64,000 nt of DNA from Shewanella marina JCM 15074. Its GTDB lineage: Bacteria > Pseudomonadota > Gammaproteobacteria > Enterobacterales > Shewanellaceae. Position 1 is the first letter of the stretch, and every line of letters starts with the position of its first letter. The notes below the pieces were generated by a model. The model worked only from the letters and a program-made list of their open reading frames with translations, did not search any database and was not told the origin of the DNA. Below are positions 29,231 through 38,717 of the stretch, one piece after another. Where the stretch lies: contig NZ_BALM01000001.1 of NCBI RefSeq assembly GCF_000614975.1, forward strand, positions 355,978 to 419,977, read 5' to 3'. The translations under genes were made by a program, and so were the position numbers.

Positions 29231-30604
29231 ATGTTTGAGAATTTATCCGATAGACTATCGCGAACGCTTAAAAATATCAGTGGCCGTGGTCGTTTAACAG
29301 AAGATAACGTTAAAGAAACCCTGCGTGAAGTACGTATGGCATTGCTGGAAGCCGATGTGGCATTACCGGTAGTGCGTGAGTTTGTTAACAGCGTCAAAGA
29401 GCGCGCTGTTGGCCAAGAAGTATCTAAGAGTTTAAGTCCTGGTCAAGCCTTCATTAAAATTGTTCAGAATGAACTTGAAAAGGCAATGGGTGAAGCTAAT
29501 GAAGCATTAGATTTAGCTACCCAGCCGCCAGCTGTTATAATGATGGCAGGTTTGCAAGGTGCAGGTAAAACAACCAGCGTAGCTAAACTTGCAAAATTAT
29601 TGCGCACTCGTGAAAAGAAATCAGTATTGGTTGTGAGTGCTGACGTATATCGTCCAGCCGCAATTAAGCAGCTTGAAACATTAGCACAAGAAGTTGAAGT
29701 TGAATTCTTCCCATCTGATGTTAGCCAAAAGCCAATTGATATTGCGACCGCTGCAATTGCTCATGCTAAATTAAAATTCATCGATGTGGTGATTGTCGAT
29801 ACCGCAGGTCGACTACACGTCGATGAAGCAATGATGGATGAGATTAAAGATCTCTACAAAGCGGTAAATCCAGTTGAGACTTTGTTTGTTGTTGATGCAA
29901 TGACAGGTCAAGATGCCGCTAACACTGCTAAAGCATTCAACGAAGCACTACCGTTAACCGGTATTGTATTAACGAAAGTTGATGGTGATGCACGTGGTGG
30001 TGCAGCGTTATCTATTCGTCATATTACCGGTAAGCCTATTAAATTCTTAGGTGTCGGTGAAAAAACTGATGCACTTGAGCCATTCCATCCAGATCGTGTT
30101 GCATCACGTATTCTTGGTATGGGTGACGTTCTTTCTTTAATTGAAGAAGTTGAACGTGGCGTTGATAAAGATAAGGCGATGAAACTCGCCTCTAAAGTGC
30201 AAAAAGGCGGTAGCTTCGATTTAGAAGATTTCCGTGAACAGTTACAACAGATGAAAAATATGGGTGGTATGATGGGAATGCTTGAAAAGCTTCCTGGCGT
30301 AGGCCAATTACCGCCTGATGCATTAGAACAAGTACAGAACGGCAAAATGACAGGCCAAATGGAAGCGATTATTAGCTCTATGACGGCCGCTGAACGAAAG
30401 CACCCTGACATTATTAAGGGGTCGCGTAAGCGTCGTATTGCAGCGGGTTCTGGTACCCAGATTCAAGATGTAAACCGTTTGCTGAAACAATTTACCCAGA
30501 TGCAGAAGATGATGAAGAAAATGTCATCAAAAGGCGGTATGGCTAAAATGATGCGCGGTATGAAAGGCATGATGCCTCCTGGAATGAAATTTCCAGGACG
30601 TTAA
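29231..30604 (+). CDS. ffh: Signal recognition particle protein Ffh
   Basis: Ffh binds 4.5S RNA and nascent hydrophobic signal sequences and delivers ribosomes to FtsY. The 457-residue product has the N domain, the G domain (GLQGAGKTTSVAKLA, VDTAGRLHVDEAMMDE, TKVDGDARGG) and a methionine-rich M domain at about 300-457 (MKNMGGMMGMLEKLPG, QMQKMMKKM, ending in MRGMKGMMPPGMKFPGR). ATG 29231 aligns with E. coli Ffh (MFENLSDRLSRTLKNISG). Confidence 0.97.
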   Translation: MFENLSDRLSRTLKNISGRGRLTEDNVKETLREVRMALLEADVALPVVREFVNSVKERAVGQEVSKSLSPGQAFIKIVQNELEKAMGEANEALDLATQPPAVIMMAGLQGAGKTTSVAKLAKLLRTREKKSVLVVSADVYRPAAIKQLETLAQEVEVEFFPSDVSQKPIDIATAAIAHAKLKFIDVVIVDTAGRLHVDEAMMDEIKDLYKAVNPVETLFVVDAMTGQDAANTAKAFNEALPLTGIVLTKVDGDARGGAALSIRHITGKPIKFLGVGEKTDALEPFHPDRVASRILGMGDVLSLIEEVERGVDKDKAMKLASKVQKGGSFDLEDFREQLQQMKNMGGMMGMLEKLPGVGQLPPDALEQVQNGKMTGQMEAIISSMTAAERKHPDIIKGSRKRRIAAGSGTQIQDVNRLLKQFTQMQKMMKKMSSKGGMAKMMRGMKGMMPPGMKFPGR

Positions 30605-30748
30605 ACTTCACTCGGAAGGTGACTCTCACTGATTTTTGATGAATTTTAATGCGTAAATTACTGTTTATTGATAATGGATTAATTGTCTTTATTCGAGCTA
30701 TTTAGTTGCAATCGTCGAAAAGTCAGGTAAAATCTTCCGGCTTTCGAT

Positions 30749-30802
30749 CTGGAGCTCTTCGCGAACACGGAGCTCCAGTTTTTATTTTTGCCGAAAGGCA
30801 AA
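30749..30802 (+). promoter_or_regulatory. Tandem stem-loops in the rpsP leader
   Basis: CTGGAGCTC (30749-30757) pairs with GAGCTCCAG (30770-30778) and is followed by TTTTTATTTTT, a full intrinsic terminator. Directly after comes TTTGCC-GAAA-GGCAAA (30787-30802), capped by a GNRA tetraloop. The ribosome site of rpsP follows. The first hairpin may terminate ffh transcripts or attenuate the rpsP operon. Confidence 0.7.
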
Positions 30803-30823
30803 TCATTAGAGGAATTAAAACGC

Positions 30824-31075
30824 ATGGTTACCATTCGTTTAGCTCGTGGCGGCGCAAAAAAGCGTCCATTTTACAACATCGTTGTTGCTGATAGCCGTAA
30901 CGCTCGTGACGGTCGTTTCATTGAGCGTGTAGGTTTCTTCAACCCACTAGCACGTGGTCAAGAAGAAGCATTACGTTTAGACCTAGATCGCGTTGAGCAC
31001 TGGGTTGCAACTGGTGCAACTACTACTGATCGTGTAGCAAAATTAATCAAAGACGCTCGTAAAGCAGCTGCTTAA
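30824..31075 (+). CDS. rpsP: 30S ribosomal protein S16
   Basis: S16 is needed for 30S assembly. The 83-residue protein ([20 protein letters not shown]...) has the usual length. ATG 30824 is preceded by AGAGGA, so the TTG start 36 bases upstream is not used. It heads the conserved rpsP-rimM-trmD-rplS operon. Confidence 0.97.
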   Translation: MVTIRLARGGAKKRPFYNIVVADSRNARDGRFIERVGFFNPLARGQEEALRLDLDRVEHWVATGATTTDRVAKLIKDARKAAA

Positions 31076-31095
31076 TAGCGTTAAGGTATAGATTG

Positions 31096-31626
31096 ATGAA
31101 CACTGACCAGCAGCCCGTAATATTGGGCAAACTAGGCTCCACTTATGGCGTTAAAGGCTGGCTGAAAATCACAGCCTATACCGATTCTGTTGAAGGTATT
31201 TTTGACTACTCTCCTTGGTTGATTAAAGAGCAAGGACAGTGGCGCGAAGTGAAAGTACTTCAATGGCGTTTTCAAGGTAAAGCGATTGTAGCTCACCTTG
31301 AAGGTGTTAATGATATGGATAGAGCGCAAATGCTCACAAATTGTGAGATTGCAATCCCGCAACAACTAATGAATGAATTGCCTGAAGACGAGTTCTACTG
31401 GCGTGATTTGATTGGTTGTAATGTTGTTAATACTAAAGGCTATAACATGGGTATTGTTGACCAGATCGTGGAAACAGGATCAAACGACGTACTTCTAGTT
31501 AAAGCTAATGCTAAAGATGCTTTCGGCAAAGCGGAACGTATGATTCCCTTTGTTACTGAGCAATTCGTCCTTGAGGTGAATTTGCAAGGTAAACAGATTT
31601 TAGTGGATTGGGATCCAGACTTTTAA
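31096..31626 (+). CDS. rimM: 16S rRNA processing protein RimM
   Basis: RimM binds S19 and helps mature the head of the 30S subunit. The 176-residue protein has the N-terminal domain ([21 protein letters not shown]) and a PRC-barrel C-terminal half ([37 protein letters not shown]). ATG 31096 is preferred to the TTG three bases earlier. Second gene of the rpsP operon. Confidence 0.95.
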   Translation: MNTDQQPVILGKLGSTYGVKGWLKITAYTDSVEGIFDYSPWLIKEQGQWREVKVLQWRFQGKAIVAHLEGVNDMDRAQMLTNCEIAIPQQLMNELPEDEFYWRDLIGCNVVNTKGYNMGIVDQIVETGSNDVLLVKANAKDAFGKAERMIPFVTEQFVLEVNLQGKQILVDWDPDF

Positions 31627-31641
31627 GTCGAGGTACGACAG

Positions 31642-32388
31642 ATGTGGTTAGGGGTAATAACCCTGTTTCCAGAGATGTTTCGTGCTGTCACAGACTTTGG
31701 AGTTACGGGTCGAGCCGTTAAAAACGGCCTGCTTGAGTTGCAAACGTGGAATCCTCGAGATTTCACCCATGATAGACATAATACTGTTGATGACCGTCCT
31801 TACGGTGGTGGTCCAGGTATGTTGATGATGGTGCAACCGTTGCGTGATGCTATACACGCTGCAAAAGCTGCAGCACCTGATCGTGCCAAAGTGATTTATT
31901 TATCACCTCAAGGACGCAAGCTGACTCAGCAAGGCGTACAAGAGTTAGCACAATCAGAGAATCTGATATTAGTGTGTGGACGATACGAAGGTATTGATGA
32001 ACGCATTATTCAGAGCGAAGTAGATGAAGAGTGGTCGATTGGTGATTACGTCCTTTCAGGAGGTGAACTACCAGCGATGACATTGATTGATTCAGTTTCA
32101 AGATTGGTACCTGGCGTGCTAGGTAAGCAAGCTTCGGCAGAGCAGGATTCCTTCTCTGACGGTTTACTGGATTGTCCTCACTATACTCGACCTGAATGCT
32201 TAGATGGTATGGATGTCCCACCGGTTTTACTCAGTGGCAACCACGAACAAATTAGACGCTGGCGTCTACAACAAAGTCTCGGTAGAACTTTGTTAAGACG
32301 ACCAGAATTACTTGAAAATCTAGCTCTGACTGACGAACAATCGATACTTTTAGCGCAGTTCGTTGATGCAATGAATAAGCGCATATAG
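31642..32388 (+). CDS. trmD: tRNA (guanine-37-N1)-methyltransferase
   Basis: TrmD methylates G37 of tRNAs that read CNN codons, which prevents frameshifting. The 248-residue SPOUT-fold protein contains the knotted SAM site ([35 protein letters not shown]), [12 protein letters not shown] and the C-terminal [13 protein letters not shown] block. It follows rimM by 15 bases. Confidence 0.97.
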   Translation: MWLGVITLFPEMFRAVTDFGVTGRAVKNGLLELQTWNPRDFTHDRHNTVDDRPYGGGPGMLMMVQPLRDAIHAAKAAAPDRAKVIYLSPQGRKLTQQGVQELAQSENLILVCGRYEGIDERIIQSEVDEEWSIGDYVLSGGELPAMTLIDSVSRLVPGVLGKQASAEQDSFSDGLLDCPHYTRPECLDGMDVPPVLLSGNHEQIRRWRLQQSLGRTLLRRPELLENLALTDEQSILLAQFVDAMNKRI

Positions 32389-32421
32389 TCGCAGCTCAGT
32401 TAATTCTAGAACGGAGTTTTT

Positions 32422-32775
32422 ATGAACAACATCATTAAAATGCTCAACGATGAGCAAATGAAGCAAGACGTACCTGCTTTCGGCGCTGGTGATACAGTAG
32501 TCGTTCAAGTACGTGTTAAAGAAGGTGACAAAGAGCGTCTACAGGCGTTTGAAGGTGTGGTAATCGCTAAGCGTAACCGTGGTCTTCACTCTGCATTTAC
32601 TGTACGTAAGATCTCTAATGGTGAAGGTGTTGAGCGTGCTTTCCAAACGCACAGCCCATTAATCGCAAGCATCGAAGTTAAGCGTCGTGGCCGCGTTCGT
32701 CGCGCGAAGCTATACTACCTACGTGATCGTTCAGGTAAATCTGCACGTATCCGTGAAAAGTTGGCTACTAAGTAA
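32422..32775 (+). CDS. rplS: 50S ribosomal protein L19
   Basis: L19 lies at the 30S-50S interface. The 117-residue protein ([20 protein letters not shown]..., [36 protein letters not shown]) is typical in length and sequence. It is the last gene of the rpsP operon and is followed by a strong terminator. Confidence 0.97.
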
Positions 32776-32816
32776 TAGTACCTGCTTTAAAAAATTAGAC
32801 GCAGTGTTCGCACATC

Positions 32817-32843
32817 AACCCGCCCTTGAGGCGGGTTTTTGTT
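32817..32843 (+). terminator. Rho-independent terminator after rplS
   Basis: AACCCGCC, loop CTTGA, GGCGGGTT and a T-run close the rpsP operon. Confidence 0.93.
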
Positions 32844-32971
32844 TATATGGGCTTTTAAATTACTAGAATATACGCACTAATCTAGCTTTATTGCTTGCAT
32901 TTTGTAATGGTGTAGCGGTACAGTGTTACTTTGGAGTCATTCTAAAATAATTAACGTACCCGGAGCAACAA

Positions 32972-34060
32972 ATGACAGACGCCATTAACAATATTCATAT
33001 CAGCAATGAACAAGTGCTTATTAGTCCACAGCAGTTAAAACAACAATTGCCGTTAAATGATGCGGGTCGTCTGTATATTAGTCAGGCGCGTAAGCAAGTT
33101 GCTGATATTATTCATAAACGTGATAATCGGATACTGGTGATAACAGGCCCATGTTCTATTCATGATATTAAAGCCGCTAAAGAGTATGCGCTACGCCTTA
33201 AAAAACTGCATGATCAATATAAGGATCAACTGTTTATCCTAATGCGGGTGTATTTTGAAAAACCTCGAACAACAGTGGGTTGGAAAGGCCTGATTAACGA
33301 TCCTGATATGGATGAGTCGTTTAATGTTGAAAAGGGCTTAACTCAAGCACGCGAGTTAATGTTGTGGTTGACGGAATTAGAGCTGCCTATCGCGACAGAA
33401 GCATTAGATCCTATCAGCCCACAGTATATTTCAGAGCTTGTTAGCTGGTCAGCTATTGGAGCTCGTACCACAGAGTCACAAACACATCGAGAAATGGCAT
33501 CGGGTTTATCTATGCCTGTTGGCTTTAAAAATGGTACTGATGGTAAGTTAGAAGTGGCCATTAATGCTTTGCAATCAGCGTCACATCGTCACCGTTTTAT
33601 GGGAATTAACAATCAAGGCCAAGTGGCATTATTGGAAACCAACGGTAATCCTGATGGGCATGTGATTCTGCGTGGTGGAAAGTCACCCAATTATGATGTT
33701 GATAGTATTTATAGCAGTGAACAGGCATTGCATCAGGCAGGTTTAAATGCACGTTTAATTGTCGATTGTAGTCATGGTAATAGCTGCAAAGACTTTAAGC
33801 GCCAGCCGAGTGTGTGCCTAGAGTTGGTGGATCAGATTAAAAAGGGCAATCAATCCATTGTCGGATTTATGTTGGAGAGCCACCTATACGAGGGCAATCA
33901 GGCTAGTGATAAACCCTCAAATGAGTTAGTTTATGGAGTATCAGTAACCGATGCCTGCATTGGTTGGCTGCAGACTGAACAACTGTTACATCATTGCGTT
34001 GAACAGCTAATGCCAGTGTTACCATCCCGATTTAATACCGTTAAGGTTGTAGGAATCTAA
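32972..34060 (+). CDS. aroF: 3-deoxy-7-phosphoheptulonate (DAHP) synthase, class I-alpha
   Basis: The enzyme joins phosphoenolpyruvate and erythrose 4-phosphate in the first step of the shikimate pathway. The 362-residue product has VITGPCSIHDIKAAKEYA, MRVYFEKPRTTVGWKGLINDP, GARTTESQTHREMASGLS and VDCSHGNSCKDFKRQ, all class I-alpha signatures. Pairing with tyrA six bases downstream suggests the tyrosine-sensitive isozyme AroF, although the feedback specificity cannot be read directly. A 196-base leader precedes it; I found no clear TyrR box. Confidence 0.92.
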   Translation: MTDAINNIHISNEQVLISPQQLKQQLPLNDAGRLYISQARKQVADIIHKRDNRILVITGPCSIHDIKAAKEYALRLKKLHDQYKDQLFILMRVYFEKPRTTVGWKGLINDPDMDESFNVEKGLTQARELMLWLTELELPIATEALDPISPQYISELVSWSAIGARTTESQTHREMASGLSMPVGFKNGTDGKLEVAINALQSASHRHRFMGINNQGQVALLETNGNPDGHVILRGGKSPNYDVDSIYSSEQALHQAGLNARLIVDCSHGNSCKDFKRQPSVCLELVDQIKKGNQSIVGFMLESHLYEGNQASDKPSNELVYGVSVTDACIGWLQTEQLLHHCVEQLMPVLPSRFNTVKVVGI

Positions 34061-34066
34061 AATATT

Positions 34067-35206
34067 ATGCCAAGCAGTCAGCAAGATCCTTTAGCAAGTT
34101 TAAGAGATGAAATTGATCAATGTGATAGCCAGCTATTGCAATTACTGCGTAGAAGGCTAGATCTCGTGGCTGAGGTTGGCAAAGTAAAACATAAGCATGG
34201 CTTACCTATCTATGTTCCGAGCCGTGAGGCTGCAATGTTGGCGCGTCGCCGTCAAGATGCAGCGTCATTAGGCGTATCACCACAATTGATTGAAGATGTG
34301 CTGCGTCGAGTCATGCGAGAGTCATATGTCAATGAAAAGGATGCAGGCTTTAAGCAGGTTAACACTGATGTTGGCGATGTTGTGATTATTGGTGGCCAAG
34401 GTAAGCTAGGTCAATTATTTGGACAGATGCTAAGACTCTCTGGCTATCAGGTCAAAGTATTGGAAAAAGATGATTGGCAGCAGGCTGACATGCTTTTTGC
34501 TAATGCAGGATTAGTGATTGTCTCTGTGCCTATTGCGATGACGTCTACCTTAATCCGTAACAAGCTACAAACCTTACCTGAAAATTGTATTTTAGCTGAT
34601 TTAACCTCGATTAAAGATGAACCATTGCAAGCAATGTTAGCTGCGCATAAAGGGCCTGTTGTCGGCTTACACCCGATGTTTGGCCCTGATGTAGCAAGTT
34701 TGGCGAAACAATTGGTGGTAGTTTGCCATGGCCGTGAACAAGAGCAATACCAATGGTTATTAGATCAAATTGAAATATGGGGTGCGAGTATTGCTGTAAT
34801 TGAGCCGACAGAGCACGATAAAGTGATGCAAATTGTGCAAGCTATGCGTCACTTTTCCACCTTTATCTATGGCGTTAATTTGTGTAATAACAATGTCGAT
34901 TTAGCTAAGTTATTGGCATTGAGTTCGCCCATTTATCGATTAGAGTTAGCGATGGTTGGCCGTTTATTTGCTCAAGATCCGGCGCTATATGCTGATATTA
35001 TTTTTGCTCAGAAAGCCAGTATCGAACCCATTCATTCATATTTGCAACAATATACTCAAGGTGTAGACATGTTGCATCGCGGTGATCGTCAGCAATTTAT
35101 CGCTGAATTTACTCGCGTGTCTGATTGGTTTGGTCATTTTGCAGATCAATTTCAACAAGAGAGTCGCTTACTATTACAATCGGTAAACGATCAACGCGTA
35201 CTTTAA
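34067..35206 (+). CDS. tyrA: Chorismate mutase / prephenate dehydrogenase
   Basis: This bifunctional enzyme turns chorismate into 4-hydroxyphenylpyruvate for tyrosine synthesis. The 379-residue protein has an AroQ mutase domain (about 8-95: [30 protein letters not shown]) and a dehydrogenase domain with an NAD-binding motif ([22 protein letters not shown]) and GLHPMFGPD. Length and order match E. coli TyrA. It is co-transcribed with aroF. Confidence 0.95.
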   Translation: MPSSQQDPLASLRDEIDQCDSQLLQLLRRRLDLVAEVGKVKHKHGLPIYVPSREAAMLARRRQDAASLGVSPQLIEDVLRRVMRESYVNEKDAGFKQVNTDVGDVVIIGGQGKLGQLFGQMLRLSGYQVKVLEKDDWQQADMLFANAGLVIVSVPIAMTSTLIRNKLQTLPENCILADLTSIKDEPLQAMLAAHKGPVVGLHPMFGPDVASLAKQLVVVCHGREQEQYQWLLDQIEIWGASIAVIEPTEHDKVMQIVQAMRHFSTFIYGVNLCNNNVDLAKLLALSSPIYRLELAMVGRLFAQDPALYADIIFAQKASIEPIHSYLQQYTQGVDMLHRGDRQQFIAEFTRVSDWFGHFADQFQQESRLLLQSVNDQRVL

Positions 35207-35225
35207 GCTTACCCTTTCTAATAAT

Positions 35226-35240
35226 TGTGATCTGGATCAT
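35226..35240. promoter_or_regulatory. FNR (EtrA)/CRP-type site upstream of hcp
   Basis: TGTGATCTGGATCAT contains GTGAT-CTGG-ATCAT, eight of ten FNR consensus bases, and also partly fits CRP. It lies about 110 bases before the hcp GTG. FNR-type control of hcp is established in enterics, so the match is plausible. Confidence 0.55.
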
Positions 35241-35348
35241 TAAAATGGCTATCAATACTGAGAATTGCTAGCCAATAAATGAGATAAGGATTATTGTCTA
35301 TTTAAACATGTAAATTATATGCATGATTAAATTATTAGGAGTGTCGCC

Positions 35349-37013
35349 GTGTTTTGTATTCAATGTGAGCAAACAGTTCAGTCGCCAACAGGTAATGGTT
35401 GCCAATATGCCAAAGGCATGTGTGGCAAATTAGCTGATACCTCAGATCTGCAAGATGTATTAATTTATATGCTGCAAGGTGTATCAATTTACGCGGTTAA
35501 AGCGCGCCAATATGGTATTAAAGATGCAGAAATAGATGCATTTGTACCTAAAGCATTTTTTGCGACTTTAACCAATGTAAACTTTGTTGATGATCGAATT
35601 ATTGGCTATGCATTACAAGCACAGCAATATCGGGAGCAGTTAAAAACAGCTTATGAAGCTGCTGCTGGTAGCGATGCTATTGCTGTAGAGCAACTTCCAA
35701 TGGCTGCAAGTTTTACTTTGGGCAGCACCAAAGAAGAGTTATTGCACTATGCTGATATGTGCGCAGCTAACCGTGGCGTAGCGAGCACAAATGAAGACAT
35801 TATGGGCTTACGCTTATTATGTTTATATGGTTTAAAAGGTGCAGCAGCTTATTTAGAGCATGCACGAGTGCTTGATCAAACTGACACTGAAATTTATGCA
35901 TCATTCCATGAGTTGATGGCATTTTTGGCAGAAGATTCTGATGACGCTGATGCGTTATTTAATACCTCAATGGCAATTGGTCAACTTAACTATAAAATTA
36001 TGGCAATGCTTGATCTGGGCGAGACAGAATGTTTTGGTCATCCAGAGCCAACTCAGGTTAATACTAAGCCTATTAAGGGCAAGGCAATTTTAGTTTCTGG
36101 TCACGATATGAAAGACCTTGAGCTCATTTTGCAACAAACAGAAGGTAAGGGTATTAATGTTTATACCCATGGTGAGATGTTACCTGCGCTTGCTTATCCT
36201 GAGCTAAAGAAATACTCACATTTAGTCGGTAACTTTGGTAGCGCTTGGCAGAACCAGCAACATGAGTTTGCTAATTTCCCCGGTGCGATCGTGATGACAT
36301 CAAATTGCTTAATCGACCCGAATGTGGGGAGTTATGATGAGCGTATTTTCACTCGTAGTATTGTTGGTTGGCCAGGTGTTAGCCATATTACTGGTGATGA
36401 CTTTAGTGAAGTTATTGAAAAAGCATTAACACTTGATGGTTTTGCATATGATGAAATCCCTCATATGATCACTATCGGTTTTGCTCGTAATGCGTTAATG
36501 GCTGCAGCACCTGCTGTAGTTGAAAATGTTAAGTCAGGCGCAATTAAACACTTCTTCCTTATCGGTGGCTGTGACGGCGATAAAGCCGAACGTAGTTATT
36601 TTACTGATTTAGCCACGTCAGCACCGAAAGATAGCGTTATTTTGACCTTAGGTTGTGGTAAGTACAAATTTAATAAACTTGAGTTTGGTGATATTAACGG
36701 TATTCCGCGCTTACTGGATATTGGTCAATGTAATGACGCCTATTCTGCGATTCAGTTAGCCTTGGCATTATCAGAAATCTTTGAGTGCGATATTAATGAA
36801 TTACCATTAAGTATTGTGCTTTCATGGTTCGAACAGAAAGCGATTGTGGTGCTACTGACTTTACTGTCATTAGGTGTAAAGAACATTCGCACTGGCCCAA
36901 GTGCTCCAGCTTTCTTAACTGATAATCTGCTGGCGGTATTATCGCAGCAGTTTGGCTTAACTGGCACGACTACCGTTGAAGCTGATCTTAATTCGTTATT
37001 GAAAACAGCTTAA
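35349..37013 (+). CDS. hcp: Hydroxylamine reductase / hybrid-cluster protein
   Basis: Hcp carries a hybrid iron-sulfur-oxygen cluster and acts as a nitric oxide reductase and protein S-nitrosylation catalyst during nitrosative stress. The 554-residue protein has N-terminal cysteines Cys3, Cys6, Cys18 and Cys25 (C-X2-C-X11-C-X6-C), the spacing of the facultative-anaerobe class with a [2Fe-2S] centre. Hybrid-cluster residues lie in [16 protein letters not shown] and GQCNDAYSA blocks and near ECFGHPEPT. The start is GTG 35349 with AGGAG seven bases upstream. It pairs with hcr downstream. Confidence 0.95.
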   Translation: MFCIQCEQTVQSPTGNGCQYAKGMCGKLADTSDLQDVLIYMLQGVSIYAVKARQYGIKDAEIDAFVPKAFFATLTNVNFVDDRIIGYALQAQQYREQLKTAYEAAAGSDAIAVEQLPMAASFTLGSTKEELLHYADMCAANRGVASTNEDIMGLRLLCLYGLKGAAAYLEHARVLDQTDTEIYASFHELMAFLAEDSDDADALFNTSMAIGQLNYKIMAMLDLGETECFGHPEPTQVNTKPIKGKAILVSGHDMKDLELILQQTEGKGINVYTHGEMLPALAYPELKKYSHLVGNFGSAWQNQQHEFANFPGAIVMTSNCLIDPNVGSYDERIFTRSIVGWPGVSHITGDDFSEVIEKALTLDGFAYDEIPHMITIGFARNALMAAAPAVVENVKSGAIKHFFLIGGCDGDKAERSYFTDLATSAPKDSVILTLGCGKYKFNKLEFGDINGIPRLLDIGQCNDAYSAIQLALALSEIFECDINELPLSIVLSWFEQKAIVVLLTLLSLGVKNIRTGPSAPAFLTDNLLAVLSQQFGLTGTTTVEADLNSLLKTA

Positions 37014-37038
37014 CGCGATTGGTATGAGTCGATAAAGG

Positions 37039-37065
37039 AGGGCAAGCACTGCTTGCCCTTTTTGT
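37039..37065 (+). terminator. Strong terminator between hcp and hcr
   Basis: AGGGCAAGC, loop ACT, GCTTGCCCT and a T-run lie 25 bases after the hcp stop and 26 before hcr. It probably lowers hcr expression relative to hcp rather than fully separating them. Confidence 0.85.
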
Positions 37066-37090
37066 TGGGCTGTTTAATGAGAGGAACAGT

Positions 37091-38206
37091 ATGGCAGGTT
37101 TATTTTCTGCGGCATTAGCTCAAGTTAAAATTGAGAAAAAACAGCAACCTTTGCGTCATAGCGCAGCGCAATTAATTGCTGCCCAGCAATGGCGACATGG
37201 TGATTTAACACTGACTTGTGTTGATAAGTACTTTGAAACAGACGATACGGTTAGTTTAACTTTTCAAGCGCAAACTGCGACCCAATTTTGTTTTAAACCG
37301 GGTCAGTTTGTGACAATTACTTTCGATATTGCAGGTAAGTCATATTCACGCTGTTACTCTATTTCATCATCGCCTTCGCGACCGATGACTTTAGTGTTAA
37401 CGGTGAGAAAAGTGATTGGTGGAGTGGTATCAAGTTATTTAGTTGATAAGTTTACGGTTGGTGATGTTGTCAAAAGTTCGTTGCCAATGGGGCAGTTTAA
37501 TATTGCTGATATTAAAGCAGATAAATATCTGTTATTAAGTGCAGGTTGTGGCATTACGCCGATGCACTCAATTGTAACCTTTTTAGCCGATACGCAGCGT
37601 AGTGTCGATGTGGCAATGATTCATAGTGCTAAGCATAGACCGATTATTTTTGATAAGTCGTTGACTCATTTGGCACAGACATTATCTGGATTCAAATTCA
37701 GTTTGATGCTGACTGGAACACAGCCAGAGCCGAATTCGCCGTCTGATATCAATATTCGAACTGGCCGCATATCAATAGCGGCATTAGCTGAATTGGTGCC
37801 AGATTATCAAAGTCGAAGTATCTTAGTTTGTGGTTCAGCAGATTATATTGAGTCAGTGACTCAGTTGTTAGCTACTGCTGGTGTTGATGCAAGCAATATT
37901 TATTATGAGAATTTTGCCCCAACATCTGCCCCTGTTGCTGTTAATCCTGAAAATATGCTCACCATCACTGCTGGTTCACAGTTAACACAAGCGCCACAGG
38001 GAAGTTTATTGCTGGATGCGATCGAAGCAATAACGCCGATAAACGGTGCTTGCCGAAGTGGCATATGTGGCGCCTGTAAATGTAAGGTGTTATCTGGCAA
38101 AGTAACGACAACCAGTGTTGAAACCTTAACGGATGCTGAAATTGCAGAAGGAATGGTGCTAGCCTGTTCTTGTTACTTACAAAGCGATATTAGTATTACC
38201 GTCTAA
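37091..38206 (+). CDS. hcr: NADH oxidoreductase Hcr
   Basis: Hcr passes electrons from NADH to Hcp. The 371-residue product has an FAD-binding domain (SYSRCYSISSSPSRP), an NAD domain (LLSAGCGITPMHSIV) and a C-terminal plant-type [2Fe-2S] domain. The last has NGACRSGICGACKCKV and a final cysteine in LACSCY. It is about 40-50 residues longer than E. coli Hcr at the N-terminus. The strong hairpin before it suggests differential expression. Confidence 0.93.
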   Translation: MAGLFSAALAQVKIEKKQQPLRHSAAQLIAAQQWRHGDLTLTCVDKYFETDDTVSLTFQAQTATQFCFKPGQFVTITFDIAGKSYSRCYSISSSPSRPMTLVLTVRKVIGGVVSSYLVDKFTVGDVVKSSLPMGQFNIADIKADKYLLLSAGCGITPMHSIVTFLADTQRSVDVAMIHSAKHRPIIFDKSLTHLAQTLSGFKFSLMLTGTQPEPNSPSDINIRTGRISIAALAELVPDYQSRSILVCGSADYIESVTQLLATAGVDASNIYYENFAPTSAPVAVNPENMLTITAGSQLTQAPQGSLLLDAIEAITPINGACRSGICGACKCKVLSGKVTTTSVETLTDAEIAEGMVLACSCYLQSDISITV

Positions 38207-38314
38207 TCTATCGCAGATATGGATATGGGATTAAGCCTTTTTTTTGATGTTCGATTATGGTTTTTTAGCCTATTATTAGTTTATAGAACTGAATATTAAT
38301 AACTAGGGGATCTA

Positions 38315-38656
38315 ATGACCATACAAGTACGTGAGGATATGGCTGTACAAGATGTTACCTTAGGCTACTTAATTTATGCGTTAATGGCAGCTTTTCCATT
38401 GTTGCTATTACCGCTATTTGCCGCGTTTTCAATTAATATGATTCAACAACCTGCGCAACAAAGTCCATTACTTGGGCAACACTTAATATGGCAGCGTAAT
38501 AGCTGTATTATCTTTATATTATTATTGCTGCTTGTGTGGTCTATTCATAGTACTGCTGGTGCCGTAGTGCTTGCTGCGTTATCCATTAGTTGGTTTTATT
38601 ATCGGGTCGCAAAAGGTTGGTTAATGTTGTCTGAACGAAAAGAGATTGCAGTGTAG
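38315..38656 (+). CDS. Small membrane protein of unknown function
   Basis: I do not recognise this 113-residue protein. It has two to three hydrophobic segments at about 17-42 (LGYLIYALMAAFPLLLLPLF), 60-78 and 80-96, a charged start and a short basic C-terminus (LMLSERKEIAV). The arrangement recalls DUF4870-type membrane proteins, but I cannot confirm it. ATG 38315 follows AGGGG. It lies 108 bases after hcr and ends at a bidirectional terminator, so it may be expressed with hcr. Confidence 0.65.
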   Translation: MTIQVREDMAVQDVTLGYLIYALMAAFPLLLLPLFAAFSINMIQQPAQQSPLLGQHLIWQRNSCIIFILLLLLVWSIHSTAGAVVLAALSISWFYYRVAKGWLMLSERKEIAV

Positions 38657-38672
38657 TTCGTATTTAATCATG

Positions 38673-38701
38673 AAAAAATGCCGCAATCGCGGCATTTTTT
38701 G
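38673..38701. terminator. Bidirectional terminator, unknown membrane gene/pheA
   Basis: A 12-bp perfect stem (AAAAAATGCCGC / GCGGCATTTTTT) with an AATC loop serves both convergent genes. Confidence 0.92.
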
Positions 38702-38717
38702 TGGCTGAAATACCATG

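Noticed and set aside
32776..32971. Possible TyrR box upstream of aroF (TGTAATGGTG...GTACAG)
   Set aside because: The half-sites are not spaced as in TGTAAA-N6-TTTACA.
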